From: Ligustrum vulgare
Taxonomy: Eukaryota; Streptophyta; Magnoliopsida; Lamiales; Oleaceae
DNA: 64,000 nt
Direction of reading: 5' to 3'
Assembly (NCBI GenBank): GCA_963555705.1
Contig: OY743180.1
Span: forward strand, 38,286,129 to 38,350,128
Under the pieces are notes generated by a model. The model did not search any database and had not been told where the DNA came from. It saw nothing but the letters and a program-made list of their open reading frames with translations. The translations under genes were made by a program, and so were the position numbers. This document shows, piece after piece, positions 55,361 to 64,000 of this stretch (positions are counted from its first letter, which is position 1; every line of letters starts with the position of its first letter).

Positions 55361-58004
55361 TGTAGCGATCAAGAATTTTTACGCATTTAATAATTATTTT
55401 TAAAATTTAGAAAAATCGTGTCGCTGCTAGTTCACCCATTTATTTTTTTATTTTTATGTTAACGTCGCGTCGTGTTCGTCTAGCCAAGTCGAGAAATATC
55501 GAATTCGTTAGATTATATATTTAAAATTTTCGAATTTCTAAAATCAAATTATTTTAATTATTTATTTAAAGTATTATTTTTTCAAAATCATTTTTAAATT
55601 CCAAATTTATTAAAAATATCTTAATTTTCTTTATTAAATTATTTTAAGTCCAAGTACGTAATTCAATTTTATCTCAAAATTTATTCATTCTCAAATTTAT
55701 TTTCAGTCCAAAATATATATCAAAATTTACACAATAATCTAATCCATTATCATATCTTTACACCAATTCCATCATCATTTCCATATCAATCAATTAGGAT
55801 GTTTTCCACTATTCTTTCCTAAAAGTCCTAATTTAATACCAAGATTTCAGCATCTTCACACATGAACAATTGGATCACACTAAGCACCATCATTATCATC
55901 ACCAACTCCACTTCACTGCCAACCTATATCTTCACCCACGGTTTCATCATCACAAAACTTCCATTGTCTGCAGCAAATTTGTCTCCAGCCCTTCTCCATC
56001 ACAATCACGGCCAGCTCCTCCCAGTCCCCTCCAATTTAACTCCATCCAATACAATTTCCATTGCCAGCAATTTTCATTTGCAAGATCATCACCACTATCA
56101 AACCACAATTACTTCCAAAATGTTATCACCTGCAATTTCTCAATCCAGCCATCACCCCTGCCCCGGTTGAACTCCAAAACCAGCATCACAAACCACCATT
56201 AAGATCCTGCCATAACCATCATCGGAATCCATCCACTGCAAACCAATCGGCAACACCACTCTGCCTCCATCATCATCACACAGACCACTATCTCACCAAC
56301 GCGGCAGCACCTCACAACCATCATCACCACCTCAGTCACCGGAATTGAACTCAACCACATCACAATTTAACCATCAACCCCGTTTCCATAATCTGCAAAT
56401 CTCAAACTTCACCAATCATTATCATCATCATCATCATCATCATCACCACCACCACCTCCATCTTCAGCCACCAACCTCACACAGTCACTGCACCACCAAC
56501 GAACCATCCCAAACCGCCACCATCGACGGACACCAAAAATCCCCTCCAATCCAAACCAAAAATCAAACAACCCTAAAAATCAAGAATAAGACATAAACCT
56601 AATAATAGATCAATTACCTACCTCAAATGCCGAATTCTAACCGAAAAACCCCAATTTTCTGCCTCGGATCGCACACAAAAATCACACTCAATCCGCTCAA
56701 AAACCTTAACCACTCTCTGAACGCTTCTTGCCGCTACCCTGCGACGGCATTCCGCCGGCTAATCGCCGGGTGTAGCGCCGGAAATTGTGAAGGATATCAC
56801 ACTTCCTCTTCCTCTCTGTTCTTCCGCCCTCGACTCTCTCTCTGTCTTACTACTCAGGTCGCGAAATGGTAGAGAGAGAGAGAGTGAAATCTGATTTTAA
56901 GTTTTGTTTTGATTTTTCGGAATTTGCAAATCAGTCCTCAAGTTTGAAAATGTTTTATTTCAGTCCTTTCAACTTTAAATCTTTTAATTTCAGCCCTTAA
57001 GTTTTAAATGAGTTTAATCAATCCTTCATTTTTAAAATATATTATTTCAACCCTATTGTTTTGAGTTTCCGACCCAACTTTTGAAAATTTACATTTTAGT
57101 CCCTCAACTTTCAAATTATTCATTTTGATCCCTCAACTTTCAAAGTATTCATTTTAGTCCCTCAATTTTCAAAGTATTCATTTTGGTCCATTAACTTTCA
57201 AATCATCAATTTCAGTCCTCGGATTGTAAATTATCGTTTTTTTTTTTTTTACTATAAATTTCAAAAGACTAATGTAACTTATGGGCTAGACGAAGCGTAC
57301 GGAGATTTTAAAGGAGTTAAGTCGTTTCCCGCTCAACTTTGCACTCGTCGGATTTAAGATAGACTCTTATCTACAAATTTTTACGTTTTTCAAAAGTGCG
57401 CATTCAATAGTTATTTGGATTATAAGTTTAGCATGTATGATTGTGTTCATGAGAATTACTTGCTTAAATGCATGAGAACTTGAACTTTTCAGTTCATGAA
57501 AATTACTTGCTCTCTGAGCATGAGAACTTGAACTTTATGTTCATGAGAATTACTTGCTTAAATGCATGAGAACTTGAACTTTATGTTCATGAGAATACTG
57601 GTGATCGTTAGACACCTGAGAACTTGAATATCAGGATTATGTGTTTTAATTTATAATGTTAAATGATTATTATGCGCAAGTCTACTGAGTATTTCATTTT
57701 GAAATGCTCAACCCGTTTTTAAAAATCTTTTGCAGATTTCGAAGACGGTGGCGAGTGATGGGCAATGACGGAAAATTACAAATTGATATTTTTAAAAGTT
57801 GTGAGCTTTGAAATAATTATTTCATTTTATCAAGAATTGTCATTTTTATAAATTTGTACGAATTTACCTATTCCATTTGAATTATCGCAAAACTTTTATT
57901 CAATAAATGCAATATTTAATATTTAATCATTTTCCGCAACAAAAGTTTTATTCAAGAACTTAGAAAAGTGACGTTCCCGACTCCTCGGAACTCGGGGCGT
58001 TACA
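55361..58004 (+). mobile_element. Solo LTR of the element B family (2,644 bp, TSD ATTAG)
   Basis: It starts TGTAGCGATC and ends CGGGGCGTTACA, flanked by ATTAG (55356-55360 and 58005-58009). Its left part ('tagccaagtcgagaaatatcgaattcg', about 55475-55505) is the reverse complement of the end of LTR B (21710-21740), and its right end mirrors the B start (TGTAGCGCCCCGAG). So it is the same family in opposite orientation, diverged, and left by LTR-LTR recombination. Tandem units 'ttcatgagaattacttgct' (57440-57600) replace the array seen in LTR B. His/Pro-rich frames at 55862-56596 come from CAT/CCA repeats and are not genes. Confidence 0.85.
57440..57620. repeat. Tandem repeat within the solo LTR, unit about 55 bp
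   Basis: Three to four copies of 'gttcatgagaattacttgcttaaatgcatgagaacttgaactt' with small changes. Confidence 0.8.
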
Positions 58005-58060
58005 ATTAGGGTCGGGTACCCATCGGGATCGGGACGAATCGAATTTTTTTGCCATCCCTA

Positions 58061-58982
58061 AGCATAAATGTAAAAATTCTCTTGTATAAACTAATATTTT
58101 ATCACATCTCATAGTTAACTAAAAATTAAATAGTTATTTCATCTCAATATTGAAATCTATCTTGGATAAAATATATTTTACTAATTCATAAAATATAATA
58201 CTTCACTATTTCAATATATGTCATATTTTATTAATTAATTATGAAAAATATATTTTCAATTTATTTTCTAAATATTTCATGTTTATTAATTAATAAAATA
58301 TAATATTTCAATACTAGTTATGAAAAATATATTTTTAACATCTTTCAAAATATTATTAATTAATAAAAAATAATATTTTAATGCGAATTATGAAAAATAA
58401 CACATTTTCAATAGATTTGATAATAAAATATTATATGTTTTATGTTTTTATAAAAGTACTTCTTGAAGAAGTTATAAATTCGAATTTCTTTAAAACAATT
58501 TAAAAAAGATGTTTACCCAATTAAAAATTAATTTTTTCGACTACAGTCAAACGCCTATATTTTTTTTAGAAAAACACTTTGGGCATTTTAAAAATACTTT
58601 TATACTTCCAAAAGCCCTACCAAACACGCTAAAAAAAAAAGCATAAATTACCAATATTACAAATTGTGCACTTCACATGAAAAAATTAACATCTTTTTAG
58701 ATTTGCTTCTCCAATATTTTCATAGAGCTAAACAAGATTTTAATACTCTATAACGTCAATGAAAATAATCATCTCCAGAAATCCAAGGCAACTAATAAAT
58801 CATTTTCTTCTGCTAAAATTCGAAGAACAGAAAGTTAGGAGCTGATAACCTATACATACTGCACTATAAAAAAGAGAATTTTAATTTCGAAAGAAATCTC
58901 CACTTGATGTAAAAATATTTGAATTTTCTGTCAGCCAGAACAAAATCTATAGCTCCATTTTCGACAGTCCTGCACAATAAGA
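58061..58982. other. Intergenic DNA and 3' UTR of the bHLH gene
   Basis: AT-rich. The last few hundred bases before 58983 are the probable 3' UTR (minus strand). Two direct phrases 'aaatataatattt' repeat around 58150-58380. No gene is seen. Confidence 0.45.
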
Positions 58983-61638
58983 TCAAGTTGTGATCATTGG
59001 AAAATGACTTGAGACAATATCAAACCAATATGTCGCCAAGTCTTCGAGACAAATACCATTTGGTCCTAAATTGCTGCCCGGAGCCATTTGGAGAATGCTA
59101 TGAAGATCATTGTTCCACAAAGACTGCAGAAAATAAATGCACCGTGTTATTTATTTATTGCTTATAGAAGAAGTAGCCATAACAAGCAAGCAGAGAGATT
59201 TTTGTACTACCTGAGGTGAGGGATGATACGGAGGATTAGTACCCGGGGGACCTGGAGAAGGATGAGACCGACTCAATCCATAACCGATTCCGAGGGCAGC
59301 TGAATTGTTACCTCGAAATTGAAGAATCTAAACACAGCGAAATTGTAAGATTATTTGCAATTCTTGTCATGTGCCAAAGAAGTAATGCAAAATGAATGGT
59401 TACTATCTCACATCTTTGGATAAAATCCGATCAATATCAGCGTCCAATTCTGGATTTACAGTTGCAAGTTTCATTGACAAAAACTGCAACAAGAAAGTTT
59501 AAGGCATTGTTATTAGATCATAAAAAATAAAAAAAAAATCCGCACGAACAAAAGCTTCGAATCTTCCAAACAATCTGTATAGTATTACGTAATGATAACT
59601 TTGTTTAATACTTCTCAAGAAGCTCATGTAGTTGTGCATAGTTCTCACCCGTGACTAGGACTTGCAAGAAAACTTCTTGGAAACGGATATACGCATCAAT
59701 CAACCCATCAAGTTATGATAAGAAATAGCGACTAAGCCTCTGTTTGGCAAACTGTTTTTAAACAACACATTTCCCCCAAACAACTTTTAAATACGTACAT
59801 TTTCTCTATCCACTTTTCAACCACATATTATACCTCGAAAATATCACATTCTTTGTTTGTAAACAAAAATATTTTAATAAACAGAGCATTATCTTGTCAA
59901 AGTTACTTTTATTGCAGGGGAATTTGTTGGACTCTACGAAGCTTAATTATACTCTACACTCGTCTTCTTGATTCCTGACCTTTAAGGATCCAATTTTGTG
60001 TGTGAGAGAGGTGTGAGGAATCCTAGTCTCTGTTTTCCTCCATCATGGTGAAAAATTGCAGCAGCTCATATGTTTAGGGCTAGCCACTCTAAATTTGCAT
60101 ATAGGCATTTCTTGGGTTTGATTTTGTTCTGTTTTTATTGCTCTCGTAAGTAGGGACTAGGGAATAGGGCTCTAGCGATAAATTCTGTATATGGAGGACA
60201 ATCCTCATCTAATTTTATTGCAATGTTGAAATAATAAAGCTTATTTTCTCATATTAACAAACATATAATTCGCCAAAACTGAAAAAAAAAAAAAAAAAAA
60301 AAGCATACCTCAACCTGCTGTTGCAGCAATTGCACATAGTTGATAATCTCATCAAGCATCACTGCTTTCCCAGTAATCTTCAAGATCAAAATTAAGAAGA
60401 CTCGGTACTAATATTCGGATACAAATTAATATACTAAAATTAAACTAAACAGCTAGTTACCTTATTGCAGCCAGGAACCAGTTCTTGCAGCAATCTCATC
60501 CTTTCACTGATCCTCTCTCTTCTCACCTGAAAACAAAATCGACTTTATACTAATATTCTCTGAAAATGATATTTGTGATGTTAAGAGGGAAGTTTTCAAG
60601 TTACTGAAGAGAAGAAAAGAGACTTTAGGAAAGCGGTTTTCGGGGATTCAAATTCAAGAATCAGTTCAGTAGAGAAAGATTTAAGTACAACTATAGGTTA
60701 AAAGGAATGATTTATTACCCTTTCTGCAAGGCTATGACTGTTTGTTGCCTGTCCCTTATTGGCTCTTACATGGATGAAATTTTCTTTAGAAGGTTCTGCG
60801 GTAATAATAGAATTATCCTTGGCTTGTTTAATTGCTTGCTCGTTGCGCAAATTCGCACCAACATTTTTTTCAAACTTATGTTTCTTATCATCGTCTTCTT
60901 TTGGGAATTGAGATGCCTCCTCGGACGGATCCTTCTGGTGTTCAACTTCAATATTCTACGACAATTGACAATCGCAAAAGATCTCAAGACATTGAATGTA
61001 TGTTTGGTTCATAGTAGATTTTCCTTAATGCTGTCCAGTGTCCACTATTATCTAGCAACAGTAGACTTGTACAATAGAACAGTAATCTCAAAATTAATTT
61101 TATAAGTTACCTTAAGTGAAGCTCCAAGTGATGTTTTTCTTTTCCTCATTGAAACTCCGACTACTCCATCTTCAGAACTTTCGCAAAGCTCCTGAGCATC
61201 TGCAACGTTTCTTAAGGCCCTCTCAACTGTGGCTAGGGTCGGATGACGGCTCGTTCCAGTAATTGGGACACACTCGGGCATCCGGAAAGAAGGGACCATT
61301 TCTGAGTAGCTTCCACTTCCAAAACTCGGAATCTTTGGCATCATATCAACTGAACCCAACTGAGATGAGAAATTAGAGTAATGTGAATTGGCAAACTCAT
61401 TTTGAGGAGCAATGGAAGAACCTTCGAAATCCCCTCTCAGATTTAACGGAACAATTGTATCCCAAACCGAATCATAGAAAGGGTCTACCCGATTTGTTGA
61501 TTTGAACATGGATTCGGATCCCATTCCCGGAACATTATCATATATCGAATTCGTAACAATCCCAGAAGAAGGGAAATTCAGAATACTATCCCCTTTCCTT
61601 TGCTGGAATCCCCTATTCACTTTATCCTCACTATCCAT
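58983..61638 (-). CDS. bHLH transcription factor, BPE/bHLH49-CIB-like (seven exons)
   Basis: This is a nuclear DNA-binding protein of the plant bHLH subfamily that includes BIGPETAL, bHLH49/74 and CIB factors, which act in cell elongation and growth control. Exons on the minus strand, all in phase 0 with GT/AG sites: 61638-61111, 60955-60719, 60526-60461, 60377-60309, 59483-59412, 59327-59211, 59123-58983; 409 aa. The first 170 residues are acidic/Ser-rich and unstructured. RKRKTS (about 167) is a likely nuclear signal. The basic region ([17 protein letters not shown], about 249-265) has H250, E254 and R258, the H-E-R set that binds the CACGTG G-box. Helix-loop-helix: [11 protein letters not shown], then [27 protein letters not shown] (two halves of a 27-residue helix spanning about 278-304). 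A conserved tail ends in FPMITT. I begin at 61638 (MDSEDK) rather than the in-frame ATG at 61653. Intron 4 contains a MITE. Confidence 0.93.
59735..59890. mobile_element. MITE, copy 2, in bHLH intron 4
   Basis: The left end is 'gcctctgtttggcaaactgttttt' and the right end 'attttaataaacagagc'. The core 'cacttttcaaccacatattatacctcg' resembles 50651-50823. It lies between exon 4 (ends 60309) and exon 5 (starts 59483). Confidence 0.65.
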
Positions 61639-62300
61639 GATCAAGAATATCAAGAACTATGTAGAACTAATTCAACCCAACTTCAATTCACCCCAAAATT
61701 CAACAGAAAAACTAGAGCCACAACCTGATAGAATTGTATAATAGAAGGAACTAAAGGAAAAGTGAGGGTTTGATTACACGTAACTGGTAATATCTTGCAA
61801 CACCCTACAAGGAACAAATAATCGCAGCTTTACAGAATTTATAATGCAATTTAAAGAAAAGCAAGATAAACCCATTACGCACTCTACAGGGCACAAAGGA
61901 AAAGGTGAAAATCTGTACCAAGCGTAAAATCTAATTAAACTACCATAACCATTTCAAGAACCCTATGATAACATCTATTTTTATACGGAAAAAAAGTATG
62001 AATCTTTCAGGGCTTAAAGTAGACAGTCGAACATTGTGAGGAGCAACAGCTCGCCAGACTACTGAAAAAAAGCAGATTCCCGATTCTCTCTCTTTTATCT
62101 ATAGAATTTTCACCTTATGTTACAAAAGCACTCAACTAATTCTAATACAAGGAAAGTAAGCATTTAACCCCTGAAAGAAACTAGTGCCAAACAATCAGCT
62201 GCTGAACAGAAAAAGCTTTGAATTGCAAACGAACAATCACACAAGAATCACAGTTTTAGGGACCCTATGGGTAGCTAGAATTGACCAAAAAGGACTTAAT
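61639..62300 (-). other. 5' UTR and upstream region of the bHLH gene
   Basis: This lies directly upstream of the start codon on the minus strand, without another gene. The leader is likely in about 61639-61850; I see no decisive TATA box or start-site signal. Confidence 0.4.
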
Positions 62301-62339
62301 TCTACTGAGCATGGAAGAAGACCAAAAAAAAATAAATAT

Positions 62340-62612
62340 TAATTTACACAATTTTTCATATCACTTTTTAATTATTCATATTTTCTGTCTTCAATTTTTA
62401 ATCTTACATTTTACCTATCACTTTTTAATTATTCACATTTTCTGTCTCCAATTTTTAATTTTACATTTTACCTAAAAAACACAAATAAAGACATACTGTT
62501 CTTTTACGCAATGATTACAATTTATAAACAACACAATTTTTCAAACTATTTTTTAACCAAACACACTTTCTCTATCCAATTTTCAACCACACATCTACCT
62601 AGAAAAAAAAAA
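62340..62612. mobile_element. MITE-derived sequence, copy 3, with an internal duplication
   Basis: The unit 'tcactttttaattattca(t/c)attttctgtct(t/c)caatttttaat(c/t)ttacattttacct' occurs twice in tandem (about 62362-62414 and 62417-62472), then a third diverged copy (about 62540-62605). All resemble the MITE cores at 50700 and 59790. Confidence 0.5.
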
Positions 62613-62738
62613 CCTAGGTTAGCCGCCTGTCACGGACTTGGAGATTTCAAGCTCTGTGCGACACTTAACTCATCAATATTCTCGTAGGATATTAGCTAAG
62701 TGCCGCACGGAGCTTGAAATCTCCAAGTCCATAACAGT

Positions 62739-62750
62739 TGGTATCAGAGC
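62739..62750 (+). other. Primer-binding site of the small gag-only element
   Basis: TGGTATCAGAGC lies directly after the left terminal repeat and defines the plus-strand direction. Confidence 0.85.
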
Positions 62751-62780
62751 CTAAGTTTGGCTTGTGTATATCTTGACGTG

Positions 62781-63773
62781 ATGTCGAGTGAGGAAGTTTC
62801 TGGCACTACTGGGATGGAGCATGGGCGAGCGGTTGAAGCGATGGTGGAAGACAAGAAGTCTACGATACGCACACGTAGTAAGAGTCGACCATGAGCTTCA
62901 GCAATGGAGTCTCTTGAAGATATCTTCCTTAATATGGAAGAGCGCATTGAGATGGTGGAGTAGTCACTCTCTACCTTGGAGACTCACACCTCAGAGCAAA
63001 TTGATTCTCTAAAGGAAGGACAAGATGCTCTTAGGAATGAGATTGTCGTAGTAGAGGCAAGGATGATGGATGCCATCGCGTCCATCCAAGCCCAAGTAAA
63101 CAAGCTTTGTGAGGATTTGCACAAGGACATAGCCGCCTGTCAACGCGCCATGGCTAGCATGAGTGCTAACAATACTACATTGGCCCCAAGAATTGAGTAC
63201 CCCAAGCCGAAGGAGTTCGACGGCAAGAGGGACGCCAAGGAGGTAGAGAATTTCCTGTGGCGCATGGAGGTCTACTTCGAGAGCATTAACGTCATGGATG
63301 AGACAACAAAGATACGAACCGCCACTCTTTACCTTAGTGATGTTGCAGCTTTATGGTGGCGTCGTAAGCATGCTGACATAGAGCATGTGAAGTGCAAGAT
63401 AGACACATGGGCTGATTTCAAACGGGAGTTGAAGCGCCAATTCTATCCTGAAAATGTAGTCTATGAGGCTCGAAAGAAGATGCGTCTATTGAAGCATAGG
63501 TCTACAGTTCGGGACTATGTTCAAGAGTTCACCACCCTAATGCTTCAAATCCCAAGCATGGCGGAAGAATACTTGCTCTTTCACTTCACGGATGGGCTCC
63601 AATATTGGGCACGAATAGAGTTGCTAAGGCGAGGAGTTAGCAACATTGATGAGGCAATTACAGTAGCGGAGTACCTGGCGGACTATTCAAGGGACGATGC
63701 CTCAAAATCCAAGGATTTGGAGTGTCTAGCTTATAGAGAGAGCTTGAGAACTTGTATAAAACACTTGTAGAAG
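62781..63773 (+). pseudogene. Ty3/gypsy gag with two in-frame stops
   Basis: One frame runs from the ATG at 62781 (MSSEEVSGTTGMEHG) to 63770, broken by TGA at 62892 and TAG at 62961. Each stop is a single C-to-T step from CGA or CAG, as methylation-driven decay would give. The downstream open part, which could start at 62976, has a coiled-coil-like N-terminus (about 1-60), then the gag core: YPKPKEFDGKRDAKEVENFL, LWWRRKHADIE, ELKRQFYPENVVYEARKKM and VRDYVQEFTTLMLQIP. The zinc knuckle, protease and the rest of pol are missing: the frame ends 20 codons after the gag core. Confidence 0.85.
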
Positions 63774-64000
63774 AGAGTCCCAAGTGTTGGTCGAGTATTG
63801 TAATATTGGAGAGTTTTAATACAAAGAGTGTATTTCTCTCTAATATAGTTTGCTAGCTTTCCTTTGTCATTTGTTTGTAAGCACTTGGGGAGTGCTTGGT
63901 CAAGGAGCGAGGCTGACTTAGCTAGTATCCGAAGGGAGGATTGAAGAGCTAAGTGCCGCACGGAGCTTGAAATCTCCAAGTTCGTGACACGCCGAACACT

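Larger units (their letters stand above)
54850..58060. mobile_element. hAT-type element interrupted by a solo LTR
   Basis: The left end is TAGATATGACAATGGGGCGGG; the right end, inverted, is TAGGGATGGCAAAAAAATTCG. The flanks AGTATAAC (54842-54849) and AGCATAAA (58061-58068) match at six of eight positions. The parts of the element itself are short (54850-55360 and 58005-58060) and GC-rich near the ends, with 'gggcgggt' words. No coding sequence is left. Confidence 0.65.
62628..63989 (+). mobile_element. Small gag-only LTR element (TRIM/gag-only type)
   Basis: A left terminal repeat, 62628-62736 (TGTCACGG...ATAACA), is followed two bases later by an initiator-Met primer-binding site. The right end is '...ctccaagttcgtgaca' at 63989. 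CGCC flanks both ends (62624-62627 and 63990-63993), a short TSD-like match. Inside are gag only and no pol. The left repeat is itself a palindrome (62630-62663 against 62699-62732). The right terminal repeat shares only the last ~45 bp with the left one, so the pair is imperfect. Confidence 0.65.

Noticed and set aside
55862..56596. His- and Pro-rich frames as genes
   Set aside because: They overlap in three frames, lie inside the solo LTR and come from CAT/CCA repeats.

Overview
The window is nuclear DNA of a flowering plant, most likely a eudicot. It is AT-rich, has plant-type introns, and carries one gene for a plastid enzyme, one plant bHLH gene, and many LTR retrotransposons, hAT elements and MITEs. 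I cannot name the species. Only two ordinary host genes are visible, one near each end. Most of the remaining 53 kb is transposable-element DNA, much of it nested.

Left part (1-11,050): simple repeats, a SINE with an unusually long flanking duplication, a three-exon glutamyl-tRNA reductase gene (HEMA, minus strand, 2,051-5,180), a copia-like LTR end and a 596-bp hAT MITE that landed in a small tandem repeat.

Centre (11,050-38,914): a degenerate Ty1/copia element (plus strand) has been split by several insertions. The main one is a young Ty3/gypsy chromovirus-like element, A (11,802-30,924, minus strand; 2,318-bp LTRs; TSD CTCGG). Its gag is itself split by an even larger-LTR element, B (18,655-28,261; two 3,185-bp LTRs; TSD CATAG). 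The copia remnant also holds a 224-bp palindromic LTR-like insert (TSD CCGAC) and a nested pair of hAT-type elements with a FAR1/SWIM fragment. Deleting each insert plus one TSD copy brings the interrupted reading frames back into register, so the order of insertion is clear.

Element B is the most unusual object here. Its interior (21,840-25,076) has no gag-pol. It carries a compact cassette on the strand opposite to the element: a 188-aa basic, cysteine-cluster protein; an intact intronless 217-aa LOG-type cytokinin riboside 5'-monophosphate phosphoribohydrolase; a CTTT(T)AAATAG motif before each ORF; a GNRA-type hairpin between them; and, after LOG, three consecutive stem-loops with a shared core but different, self-complementary outer stems, followed by AATAAA. 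The layout recalls a captured cDNA of a compact, possibly viral, RNA. The LTRs of B differ at only three positions that I found, so the insertion is recent.

Right part (38,914-64,000): diverged MITEs, a TIR-like element containing a long GGTCACA-rich array and GGT-rich DNA, a broken hAT transposase gene (48,344-50,499, minus), a hAT element carrying a solo LTR of the B family (55,361-58,004, TSD ATTAG), a seven-exon bHLH transcription factor gene (58,983-61,638, minus), and a gag-only small retroelement with a palindromic LTR at the right edge (62,628-63,989).
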